From positions 19,347,209-19,411,208 of the forward strand of contig OZ038321.1 in assembly GCA_964035795.1 (NCBI GenBank): 64,000 bases of DNA, read 5' to 3'. Position 1 is the first letter of the stretch, and every line of letters starts with the position of its first letter. The DNA is from Pterobdella sp. o SKG-2022 (taxonomy: Eukaryota > Annelida > Clitellata > Hirudinida > Piscicolidae). Position numbers and translations under genes: made by a program. Shown in pieces: positions 1-13,300 of the stretch. The notes below the pieces were generated by a model. It was not told the origin of the DNA. It saw nothing but the letters and a program-made list of their open reading frames with translations, and did not search any database.

Positions 1-40
1 GACTGGTCTTAGCTTGGTCTCAACAAGAAATATGTGAAAA

Positions 41-154
41 AAATAAACCCATATGAACACGGAGAAGTGCCAGCTTCACTCGATGTTGACCTTCAAGACT
101 ATACTCCAGTTTCGGGAGTTAATATAATGAGAATATTTGTAGAGTTTTATTTAT
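41..154 (+). other. Coding-like fragment at the left edge, unknown gene
   Basis: An open frame runs from about position 53 and includes EVPASLDVDLQDYTPVSG, then reads on into an AT-rich tail and stops at TGA near 154. The first part has non-random amino-acid use and higher GC than its surroundings, as expected of an exon. The tail after VSG looks like read-through into non-coding sequence. I do not recognise the family. It could be the last exon of a plus-strand gene lying to the left, or a transposon fragment. Confidence 0.25.
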
Positions 155-503
155 GATACCCCTAAAAATGGTTCAAGTGCCACCAATCAAAAAAGATACA
201 ACTTTATAATGATAAAATTGTATTTGCTTCATCGCTGATTGCTTATACATACTTCGTACTTTACAATCGTTAAAAACCATTATAGTTTAATTTTTTTCTA
301 AATTATAATTATCAACATTTTTCATACAACCTATCATTTTCTAAAGTATTATGGTAATGCTATACTTACCGATCAGTCTAGCTGATTTTGTTTAATAAAT
401 GTACTAAAATTCTCATAAATCGACGCTAAAAATTGTTGAAATTACCCTTTTTTTTAATTTATCCCTAAATTATCCAAGTGCTTATATGTTGTTTTGAACA
501 CAT

Positions 504-850
504 TCACAGGGTGCTTAGTTGATCTGAAGTAGCGCCGTGAAACGTACCTATTGCGCTACCGAAACCCCCAATATGGAGCGACTGATAATCACTTACAAAC
601 ATAAATACAATTAATATGGCATAAAATTCAATTTTTAAAAAAATAACAAAAAATAATCTCATTGACCAACATACATGGAAACTTTCCAAGAGCTTTTGAG
701 TTTCTTGCTGAACAGCTTGAATCCTGCAGAACCTGAAAGCACCTGCTTCTTCGATGCATCAAAAACCACGCTCTTCCTCGTCTCATCTTCTCTTACCTGG
801 TCGGTTTGAATAAAACGTAGCAAAATCTTTGAATGTTATATTCAAAAAGT
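504..850 (-). other. Two possible exons of an unrecognised minus-strand gene
   Basis: On the minus strand the segment near 845-690 reads openly and includes ETRKSVVFDASKKQVLSGSA followed by a lysine-rich stretch. After an AT-rich gap of about 100 bases, a second open piece near 585-504 follows a consensus acceptor (ATTATCAG) and includes IGGFGSAIGTFHGATSDQ, ending in a stop. Composition is more GC-rich and gene-like than the flanks. I do not recognise the product. It lies just past the PARN stop codon on the same strand, so it could be a separate downstream gene. Confidence 0.3.
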
Positions 851-1319
851 CGTATTTACATCTGCCGTGGGCGCCATTATGTATATACCGTCGCCTAGGT
901 TACTATCAGCAGCGCCGCATATTCAAATTTTTAACTTGTTAGACACGATTCCATGATTTACGTATACATTTTTTGATGGAAATTTCAGCATTTATTTATA
1001 ATTTGAAAAAAAAATAATTTATTACCGAACCATATTAAAGAAAAGTCACCATTCTTTTTGAACAACTTCGTAAGTAAAATTATTTATTTCAAAACAAGAT
1101 GTTACAAAAACTGTTTTGATATTCAAACCCAGTCTGAATGTATTTACATTAGAGATCCTTTAAAATAATTGAAAACTTTCTGGAGAATGCCTCATATAAA
1201 CATTACAATATTAATTAAAACATTGTAATAATCATCAAAAAGATTTAAGATTCTCGTGGGATACATTAAATTATTAGAATAATCTTGAAGAATTCATGAT
1301 GGTAAACATTGATGTCAGC

Positions 1320-4300
1320 TTATTCCCACTCAGGTATCTCAAAATCAGTGGCTCCTTTCGTCGTATCTGCATGGAGTTGAAACATTTTGCATGATGATGC
1401 CAATGACGATTGTAAGTATAGTCATAATTGTTACAAAAAATTTATAAAATATTAGTAAGTAAGCATAAAATATATAAAATTTTAATCCAATCTTAGTCAA
1501 AATTTAATCTGAAACTCATTTTTTTAGAGACCTTATATTTTTTAATCTGAAATTTAGTGAAACCTACTTATGAAAAATTTTCAAAACCCGATTGTTCGAC
1601 AAATGTAACTGAAACTTAGAAACATTTTTTTTAAACTCCTTAAAAGTTTGATGATATTTCAAAATAAAAAAAATAAAAAATTTAGAAGTATTAATGAAAT
1701 ACAATGATAATGTGAACTCTGGCATCCGAAACTACTCTAAGCAAAAATCTACTTTCAAAACACTCTTTACCCTCCAAAATACCTCAACTACACATAATTT
1801 TTCATATAATACGCCTGTGAATAAATTAAACCATCGAAAAGCTTTTTCACCACCCTCTTGAGAGGCTAAAAACTATTTTTGAAGTCAGCTCTCAGCAAAG
1901 GAAGACTCTTATGCCCAACTCCCTTAAACGGGAACTCAAGAACTTTAAACGAAAAACCATCATCATCATCAGCATCTCTTAAAAAAGGTTTTAGCTGCAT
2001 AAACATACAGGTATGAAGATATGAGATGTTCAATACATTCAGAAACACTGAGATAAAAAACCAGAGCTGCTAAGATAAAAAAGATGAAACTTGTATAGAA
2101 AAACCTTGTTTGGTCATTTTGAGAAAGCTCAAAGCCCTATTGATGATGTTGTTCGTCTTGGATTCCCCCTTTGCTGATGTTCTGTTGTTCTTCGTCATAG
2201 TACCAACGTTGTCATTGCTTTTTGAGATGTTATTACTGCTGTTACTATTGCTGCTTTTATCAGCAACAATCACATGGTTTGTGGCATGGTTATGTTGTGT
2301 GTTGTTGCAATTGATGTTCGACAACATATGTAGAGCTGTATTGTCCTTGGTGCTAAACTTCTTCTTTTTCATGGCAACTTCTCTGAACAAATATTTGGAG
2401 TATATTATGCAAAATGAGTTAAAAATATTAACATTAAAGATAATAAAACAACTGAAAAACTCAAGCATTATTGAAAAATAACAACAAAATCAAAAAAAAT
2501 ATTGAAACAATAATGAATAGTATTTAATAAATTCAACCAACAAAATCTACCACAATATTAAAACTAATATACAAATTTCTATATTATCTATGCTAAAAGT
2601 TATCCTTTTTTTGCACTAATCAGCAAAAACTAAAAAATTATCACGAATCGTCAAATAAAAATCCCATTACACAACTCTCACTAACCTACCATTACATCTC
2701 AACATCACCACATCACACTACCTCACACTCCTACGACACCACCACATCGCACTACCCTCACACCTCTACGCCACGGCAACACCCCATCACACCCCCTCAA
2801 TCACAAACCAGCATAAAGTATTACCCAATATTCTCACATAAACACCACACACCCCATACCACCACACACGAAAATCAAAACACATTCCGCTCTTCTTCCT
2901 CCCCCTCCTTCCCACATACACATCCAACGCGTGCAACTTCCTCTTATTCTCATTGCTGACGGCACACGACTCCAATGACGTCACATCGGTGTTGTTGAGG
3001 TAGTGCATGAAGGGCTGGATCTTGAAGCCCTCGAAGCGTTGAGCCCTCAAAGCCTCCTTGGCTGCGGCAGTGATGATGATTGTGGCGATAACAAAAAAAT
3101 GGAAGCCAATAATCAAATATAAAAAGAAGATAAAAAATAAATGAACAGCCTAACTCATATCCCACCAACCGCATTAACCTTTCGTCATTTATACTGCGGC
3201 TGTCAAAGCCGATGCGGATTTTGCATGATGAAGAAAAAAAAATTAAATAACAAAAAAATAAAACAAAAAAGAAAAATAAATAAACAGATAAATAGGAATA
3301 ATAATGAACCGTCCTGGGCGAACTTCTTGTCGACCAGGGAGACAAACGCTGTGGTGTCGCTCATGAACTTTATGTGCACTGTGCCTTTAATTCATAATAA
3401 TAATAATATATAATAAAAAATGAATCCTATTAGATTATATTACTGTACGTGTCCCAGTAACTGGGGTTGACAGCAGTCGGCCCAGGCTATTGATACAATT
3501 ATAGAGTAATTTATGACAAAGGCCATTCATTTGGGATAAATTTGCAGACTGCCAGCCCGTGCTAATACCCAGCTTAAAATTATCGAATTCATGTATCGCT
3601 GTTCCCACACTTGTGCAGTTTGCCTTGTCGTTGTCAATGAAAAGAAAAATCATCCGCCAAGTCGAACAACTAAATAAACTAATTGAAAAAATTACAATGA
3701 CAAGCACCATATGGCTGAAAGACATTTTGTAGATGGTGCTTCTTCTTGTCGCTCGTGAATGTCACGTGGAAAACGTGCTCTCTGTCCAGGGGGGCTGTGC
3801 ATGGCAATCATAAAAATAGGAATAATCACAATAAAAATAATGATGAATATAACAATTATCAGGCTTTATTTTATTGATATAGAAAAAATAATGACAAGAA
3901 ATGATTGATAATCATCCTTCTTATAGTTGGAAATAAAATTAATGTTGAAATAACATCTAACAAATAAAGGAAAGAATGAATGGTAATTATCATCATTATA
4001 TAGAGTGAGGCAAACAGAAAAATATAAAAAAACCATGGTACTAATGCTAGAAATAATGACCAGAATAATAAAAATAATGAAATATTAAAAATACTAATAA
4101 TAATAATAATAATAATAATAATAGTAATAATAATAAGCGACGTACAATCATCGCCTACAATGTTGAGGAAAGGCACGTCAGCCATGCGCATCAGGAATAA
4201 CCTGTGTATCATCATTATCATCATCCTCATCATCATCATCAGTTTGATGAAGTTCATTATCGCCCTCAAGGTCCAACCCACAATCAAACCATCACAACCC

Positions 4301-7300
4301 TCCACACAAACATTACAGCTAATATTTGACCATTTTTTTAAGTCGATTTATGGAAGAATTTTGATAAATTTATTGAGCAAAATAAATAGCTCAAATTTTC
4401 AATAAATTTAGCCCTATCATGAAACATTAGCAAAACAACTGTTCACTGAAAACTCTCTTCTAACATTACAACTATTTATATAACAATAAGAACCATTTAC
4501 ATAGCCATAACAATCATCTCCTACTTGTTGTGCAGGGAGTAGGAGGGGACGTCTTTACAGTGAGTTTCTGTAGGAAACATTAACACTATTTTTTGAGTTT
4601 GACTTCAAATTGAGGTTTTCAGATACATTCATTTCGAAACAAAACATTTTAATTGTTGATAGATTATACTTCATGTGAGGAAATTATTTAGATAATAATT
4701 AAAATTTTTAATAATAAAAACAAGAATAAAAATAATAAAATAGAGACCAAGGTAAGTGAGCATGTGAACAAAGCATGAAGCTGTGACGTAAGCGTCGTAT
4801 GCAGCATTGTGGAAGTTGGTGGTGGTGTCCATGTTGTCATCTAATGCCTCTGTAAAAAAGGGGGGGGGGGGTTTGAAGAGCTTTGATGATGATGGGGTTG
4901 AAGAATGATAATGAATTATATGAGTTAAATTTATTTTAAAAAGTTGACTTATCAATTATTTTTAAAAATAAATATTGTAAAATGCAAAAGATTAATTTTT
5001 AAAAATTTAAAAATAAGAATAATAAATTTCAATAAATGAAAAATAAAAATATATATAACAAAAATAATGATGATAATGAAAAGAATAATAATAATGACAA
5101 GAGTAATATTAATAGGAATAAAGGACCGTACTGAATGTGATTTGGGGCATGGAGGGGTGTTTAAGGAGGTCTGACTGCAACAGCTCTAAGTTTATATTGT
5201 TTGTCATGTTCTGAGAGTGGTTGTATAATAAGAGTAATAATAATAAAAATAATAATATAAATAATATAAAAAATAATAATAAAAAACAGATCATTCAAAA
5301 AAAACCTTTACTTACTAACGCATGCTAATCTTAAAAAAACTGGATACTTTTCAACGAAGTTCCAAAATTGTTTCGTGTTTCATCATAGACTACACCCTCC
5401 AACAACACAATAGAACAAAAAACAGCAACACACAACCAAAGGTGCTTTAGAACATACAGCACTGATAAACAACCTCATACAATACAACACTATTCTCACT
5501 TGGAAATGAGGGGTGGATGCGATGTACTTGGTGTCAGCCACAAGAGGAAATGTAGCATGGAGAAGGTGCTTGAAGTCCAGGTAGTTCTGTGTGGTGGTGT
5601 CTTGTTTAGTCTTTTATGCGCTATAAAGGTCTAAAACATAAACTGCATTGTGTAGCATGAAATATAAAAAATTGAATGTGATTAAAAGTCTTATTGTGGG
5701 TGGCTAATCAACTTTTGTAATCCGCCAACGATAAAAAACTATCAATAATCTAAACCGACTGCTTTCAACCCAGCTACTGAGACATGTACAACAGTTTAAT
5801 CTAAGTAGATTTCACAAGAAACCTGAGGGAGATTGCACCAGAACTGCTGCAAGATGTGCAGAAGGTCAAGCATCATATTGTGGCCCACGATCAGCTTGCC
5901 CTGGTGTGAGGGGGGTTGTAGGGGGTTTAAGGCATTATTTGATTGACATCTGGAATGTAGAAACTTGATTAAACAAGATAGTATTCCCATATACTAATCA
6001 TCTAACAGAAAAAATAACTAAACTGATTTTGAAAAACATAGTGACAATTATTTTAAATGTGTTCAAAAGAAAAACGGAAAATTATATTTTGATTAGAAAT
6101 GCATATTAAATAATATATTTGATCTCCTTCAAGCCCATTTTATTACTTTAAAAAAATAAATTTTAATTACCATTCTCATTATCATTTGTATTATTATTTT
6201 ATCTATGCTACTATGATCATTGGTATATTTAATAAATTTTATTGAAAATATAATATCCCAATATTCTATGATGAGGATTGACTGATTCACACTACTAGTA
6301 TTATATTTATGCTACTATTACCACTATGCCACACCCTTGGTAAAGATAAAGGGCTATAAAAGGAATTTGATTAGTTGATATAATTGTTATTTTAGTAGAT
6401 ATAATTGAAAGCCTTACAGATGTGTGCAGTAGCTTGATGATCTTTGTGAAACCCACTAGCCTCTTCACTTGCTCCTTTCAGGGGAGTCAGGTTATTATTG
6501 TCAGTGTGCTTTGAATAAGATGTAATATATATAACACATCATCATCATCATCATCGTTTTACGTCCGTCTCTATGCTAGCATGGGTTGGGCGGGTTAAAC
6601 ATAAAATGTAATATATATGATTATGTATATTCTATACTATATCCAACTCGAATACCCTCAAATATTCTTATTTTAATGCCATGGTTACGGGATAAAAAAC
6701 TTGAGTTTGGTGAATTGTTATTTCCCATACTAGACCACCAACAACAAATTAAAACCATAACACTTGAAAAAAAATATCGACAACGAAACTCACTTCATAC
6801 AACCTTCAACATCAAAGCAATCAAACCACCATCCCACTATGATACAACCATGCCTCATCGCAACATCACACCCCAACACACCAAGCAGAATCCACCACAT
6901 CATATCCCCACAACACCGTATGAACATTGAAGCATCATCATCAACATACAAATTCTTCTTGTTGAACGGCGTGTAGCAATTCTTTGAAATGTTCCTCATT
7001 CCTTAATTTTATCACAACAATGTTTTCGTCAACATCTTTCACAAACAATCTTCCTTCGTACCTGCAATAAGTTACGTTAGATTATAATTTAAAATAGGTA
7101 GCTAGAACGCGGAGAAGCGCCATTAGAACCCCGTCCAACCTATGCTATCCTAGAAACGCACTTAAAACGGTGATGATGATGAAAATATATGAAGTCTTAG
7201 GCATGACGTGAAAAGGCCCCTGTTCAGGACATGACATTTAAAGGCACCTACTCAGGCGTTTAGGCCTTCTAGTTGGTGGGACTGCTACCCTATCAGAGTA

Positions 7301-10300
7301 AAAATCTAAACAACCCTTCCCTGTTTTCCAGTAATCCTTTGGGCTTACTAATTTTATCTTGTTTCGAGAAAATTTTTTTGGAGGACCACATAGACTGTTC
7401 TATCAGTCTGCTCTTATCAGGCTAAGTTCCTAGGACAAGTTCTTTAAAAGCAAAGAAACATCTTGGAACCAACACTAACAGACTGATGATGAAGATAGGA
7501 CACGTTCCTAACCTACACGGTGAAACAAAAAAAATGAAAAGATATATCATAAAAACACGAAAATATTGTCGAATTTTTATGATCCACGAAAATCTATATA
7601 TTAATAAATAGGTAGTTATATTAATAGATGAGTAAATATATTAATGAACAGGTAGATATATGAATGTAGAAAAAAATGTTTAAATTTTAAATCAGTGTCT
7701 TGAATCCATTATACCAATAATATTTGATCCAACATCCTCATTCTACGTTCGTTTCCAGGCTAGCATGAGTTGCGATAGTAAAAACTATTGTTTTCTCACA
7801 TTTAAATTAAAGCTTTTGATAATAAAAACAACAATTTATATTACATTATAACTGAAAAAAAAATGTCCTGGAAATTATGGCCAATATATGTAATTAATTT
7901 TATATTCAATAACACCTTATCAGTCTTATACAGAGATAAGAACAGTCGGTACTGCTTTCCAACCCAAAAGACACTAAGATGTAGAATTGATAACGTATCT
8001 ATTTTTATCCTTTTTATGCACTAAATATGTTTATTGAAGAATGTAGCTTTTCATTAAGTGTAACATTTGTAAATTCTCACTTGAAAAAGTTGAACCGTTA
8101 ACGAAAAGTTTCTAAGTTTCTATAATAAAAAATATCTAGTCTTCCACAAATTTTTGAATCCTATTTTGGCTTGTTAAACCAGTATACATTTTTAGTTATA
8201 TATCTAAAAAAAAACATCTTAGACTCAAACCAAATCAAACCTCTGCGTCAGTACTGAGTATAGTAACTTCTTGACGAAGGATGAGGGACAGGCATCTAGT
8301 GACAGAGGCTCATATGAGGTTCCCTCCAAGTAAGTGCTTATAGAGTCTCTGCAGTTGATTGGTGGGATGCTATGGTTTTTGGTTGTCTTGTTTTTGTGCA
8401 TCGATAGGTCATAGGATGTATGTTGGTTTTTAGGTATTTTTCATGTTTCATAACTATTTTTAAATTTTGGTAATGGAAAAATTTTTAAAACTATTTGAAA
8501 AAAATAAAACAACAGCTAAATTTTATGAACATAACAAACCGAAAACTACAAAAAGTAAATGCCCACAATTGTTTGGATATGAAGGGTTCGTGTTGTGGAG
8601 GGATGGATGAGGAGGAGGAAAAGGAGGAGGATGATGATGATCTATGGGAGTTCTCCTTGATCCATTGGTGCTTGTTTATCTGTTGTTTGTGTTGCATGAT
8701 CAAACGGTCATGGTACAGCTTCTCCTTGCACATCTTCAAGTAGCTTATACCTGAAGTTCAGTGGAAAGCGGAGAACTATATGGGTATGTAATTTTTGAAA
8801 CATAACTTTGAAATAAGACTAACTCAAAATAAAAATCACTTTTTATTAATAAAATGTGTAGTGAAATAAAATTTAGCGAAAATTTAAGTTTACTAATGCC
8901 TACTGAAAGCATTTGAAAAATCTTCTCATGGTTTGAAGTTAAACTAATAGAAGAAAAACATAGAAATGTTTTTAGAATGATACTCAAACTTGATGCAACA
9001 AATAAATGCATTGTTTAATTTGAAATATATATTCTTTTTCAATATAGATAATTTTACATACATTGATTTTTAGTGTATTATTTATTTATTTACATTAATA
9101 ATAATAAAAATAATTTGCGAGGTTTATTATAGTGATGTTTAACCCAGAGAGTTTCAAGATCACTTGATATTTGTAAAACATTCTATTATGATAATAGGTT
9201 ATAACAGCTTGATATTTTTTAAAAAAAACTAGTTTTTAGCCCCTTTCCAAAGTCCTTCAATTTCCTAACCCTTCTTAAGCCTTCCGGCAAGCCGTTCCAC
9301 AAACTTGGACCTTCGACATCGAACCTACGCTACATTTATAAAGCGCATTTTCACTTAAATTAAACATGTATCAGAGGCGCTTAAAGATATAAATATAGTT
9401 TATGAAGAATTATAGCCTGTACAAGTAAGCCTTGAACGATGATTTGAATGATTGGCGCGAAAAAGATCTGTTTTTATTAGCTTTTCATATTGATATAATG
9501 TATTAATCATATGATACTGAAAAATATAAGCATGTATCAAAATAACTTCATAAAATGGAGTATTTTTTTGATACTTTATTTTTCATTGAAATTAAAATTT
9601 TTGAAAAATCTAACTTTATCATATATCCTTAGTATAATTATAAAAATTTTTGTATTATAAAGATTTTGAATATACTAATAATTTATAACAAAGTTGAATT
9701 TATCGAAAATTTTTGTTTTAATAGAAAAAAGTATTGAAAAAATTGCCTCATTCTATGAAGTTGTTGCAAAGCATTGATACATTGTGTCACTGAACAACCA
9801 TGATTATTCAAACATATACATTTTTATGCTATTTTAAAACTTGAAATTTTTGATTAGAATTTTTGCAATCTTATATTCTCTTTATGTCCATTTCTTCTTA
9901 ATCTGACGCAATTCTTTTTCATCACTTAATTTTTTACGCTTAAACAAATTTAAAAAATACTTGATGTTTTCAACATGACATGATGAAGTAATGATATTTT
10001 AAACTACCTTCTTTTATCACTTTTCCCAAATCTAACCCTTGGTTTGACAAGAACTCCAAACACGAACTCTGAAAACCATTCAAATTCTTTAGTTGACACT
10101 ATATAAATAGACATGCTTTTGCAAATAAAGTTAATGAACTATAAGGGTGATGAATCAAGCAAACCAATCAAGAAGTCAAAAACCACTAAGCATTCAATAG
10201 TTTTATTGCTAAAGTATAATTTTTATGTATTTATAATCACAACTTGATAATGTTATTTTTTACGATATAAATGAAAAATTATTGATATTTAGTAATTTTG

Positions 10301-13300
10301 AAAAATTCTTTCATAAGACATTTAATTATATTCTTTTTAAGTTATTAATATATATAGTTAGTAATATATATAATCTTTGGTTAGCAACCGACATGTTCGG
10401 CTGTTTGCGAAATTTGATTTTCAAAGTTATTATTTCTGCTTTCTGAACACGGCCTGTTTTTTATTTTTATCAAAATTATTTTAAAATTTTATTATAATAA
10501 CTTTAGCTGAACTTTTTTCAAGTTTTCGAAATTTTTTTTCGATCGTAAGTTTATACGTTATACGTTAGCGATATTTTAGAAACTGTAGTATTTATTTAAT
10601 TAACTTATCTTTATTTCGAAATACTTTTTAAGTATAAAATGTCATACTCTAGAGATTTTTTGTTAAGTTTATCCCAAAATACTAATCCTCCTCGCGTCAA
10701 GTGAAACGCCGAGTTTTTTATTTGAACATTAGCAGTAATATATATAATAGTAATAGGTTAAATAAAAATATCAATAACTACAGTAAGAGTTTCAAAAATA
10801 ATTGCAGGTCCAGCCAGAAAAAAGAAGAAAAATCTGAAAAAGAGTGGTCGAAAGGAAGAGTATCCTTCAAGAAAAACTGCCACAAAGTTAATGAAAGTTC
10901 TTTTCGAGTCAGATTTTTAAATGTTGGTTCGATGAGGGGTAAAGCTTCTGAAGTGGGGGAAACCATGTCGAAGAGGAGAGTCGATCTGTGTTGTTTACAA
11001 GAGACTCGTTGGAAGACCAACCTTAAACTTATTGCAGGCAGAGACTTTCGATATAAGTATTTTGGTTGTGGGAATGATGAGGGCACTTGTGGTGTAGGAA
11101 TTCTACTGGCTGAGAAGTGGTGGGAGAAAGTGTTTGAAGTGATTAGAGTTTCAGATAGAATCATTCTCATTCGAATGGTAATTGGATCAGTTGTGTTTGC
11201 TTTTGTAAGTGCAAGCTAACCTTAGTGAGAGTGTAAAAGATCAATTCTATTGTGCGCTTCAATCCACCATAGCTAGAGTTTTATCTTCGGAACAGCTAAT
11301 CATAAGTGGAGACTGGAATGGCCATATAGAATCACACTCTACTGCTTTTAAGGATGTGCATGGTGGACAGGCTTTGGGAAAAAGAAACCATGAAGGTGAA
11401 AGACTGCTGGAATTTGCTGTTGCCAATGAGCTGGTTGTTGGTAACTCCTGGTTCAAGAAGAAATTTGAACATCTGGTTACATACCAGTCAGGAGATTGTA
11501 AAACCCAAGTTGACTACATATTGTATAAGAGAAGTTTAAGAAAATTGTATCTAATGTGAAAGTCATTGTTGGGGAAGAGTGTGCAACACAGCATAGACTG
11601 GTGGTTGGTGACTTCAAGGTTTGCACTCATGCTCACCCCAAAAGAAGGTTTGTTCCTCGTACAAAAATCTGGAAACTAAAAGACTTTGAAAATCAAGTTG
11701 AATTTTCTAATTTTTTCAATGCATTAATCCAAGGAAATGAAACTGGTGAAACTTTGGATGAACGTTGGAAGTACCTGAAAAACAATTTGATTAATGCTAC
11801 AAAACAGGTTTGTGGAGTCTCTGCAAAACATATCTGGAAGAGGTAGACTTGGTGGTGGAATGACAAGGTGCAGCAAGCTGTGTCCCAAAAACGCAAATGT
11901 TTCAAAGTATGGAAAGCAGGAGGAGACAGACATGCTTATCAGGCGGCTAAACGTGCATCCAACCTTGCTGTACACATAGCCAAAACTGATGCTGAGAAGA
12001 TTGCGTTCAAAAAAATCAATCCCAGATCTGTTGAGATATATCGACTGGCTAAGCAAATGCGGCGAGAGAACCATGATGTCATTGGGGATAAACCGGTGAG
12101 AAATAATAATGGCCAAATCTCCCTGGATGTTGATTCCAAAAAAGAAGCATAGAGAGAGCATTATATGCACCTTCTCAATGTGGAGTTTTCATGGAATTCA
12201 GGTGGTTTGTCTGATGTCTATCCCGTGGAAGGTCCCAGCGAACCTATCACTACAGCAATGGTTAGAAAGGCCATTAATAAGATGAGCCTTGGGAAAGCAG
12301 CGGGTCCTTCAGGTATTGTTGCTGAGATGCTCAAGGCCGCAGGTTCAAGTGGTGCTAGTATGATTCGAGATCTCATTGAAGACATCATCTTTGAGAACCG
12401 TATACCGTCTGAGTGGCAGAAAAGTCACAGTCGGTGTATATAAGGGTAGAGGTGATGCTTTAAACAGGTCTAACTATAGGGGTTTGAAGTTAATTGATCA
12501 GGTTATGAAGGTTTTGAAGCGCGTAGTGGAAGGTTTTATCAGACAGAGTGGTGATTAATGATATGCAATGTTTTTTATGTGGTTTTATGCAAGGTCGGGG
12601 TACAACTGATGCCATATTTATTCTCCATCAGTTATAGGAAAAGCATTTGGTTGCTGGTAACTACTTAGCATTCATTGATTTGGAGAAAGCCTTTGACAGA
12701 GTGCCACGAGAAGTTATTTGGCGGAGTATGCGTAAATTGAAAATTGATGAATGGCTTGTGAGAATTGTACAATCCATGTACAAAGAAGTGAGAAGTGGGT
12801 TGAGAGTTGGTGATGAGTATAGCAACTCGTTTGATGTTCGGGTAGGTGTCCATCAAGGTTCTATTCTTAGTCCATTACTTGTGCTGGAAGCTTTATCTAT
12901 GAAGTTACGTACAGGTTGCCCTTGGGAGATCTTGTATGCTGACGACTTAATGGTAAATGCTCAGTCCATGGATGAACTATTAGTGAAGTTGAGAACATGG
13001 AGGTCGGAGATGGAAAAAAAGGTGTTGAGGGTGAATATGAGTAAGACAAAGCTAATGGTTTCTGGTTCGAACCTTGATGTGTTGAGAAAATCTGGGAAGT
13101 ATCCTTGTGATGTATGCCAAGCAGGTATGGGTAAAAATGCTATTCAGTGTGGAGGCTGCAGGCAATGGGTACACAAGAAATGCAGCGGCATAAAAGGCCC
13201 TCTAACTTCGGATTATAACTTCCGATGCGCTCGTTGTCTTGGTACAGCACGGCTTGTCGATGGGAGATTAGTGAAGGAAGTGATGATTGGTGATGAAACT

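Noticed and set aside
2110..2481. Plus-strand open frame of 123 codons
   Set aside because: It is the antisense of the PARN C-terminal exon region; the minus reading, rich in Asn/Ser/Lys and joined to PARN exons, is the better one.
2950..3345. Minus-strand 131-codon frame
   Set aside because: Shifted shadow of the PARN exon at 3070-2935; only the frame with RFEGFKIQPFMHYL matches PARN.
9886..9935. Possible PARN exon (KLSDEKELRQIKKKW on minus)
   Set aside because: The exons at 10085-10023 and 8755-8595 already join at the family spacing, leaving no room for it.
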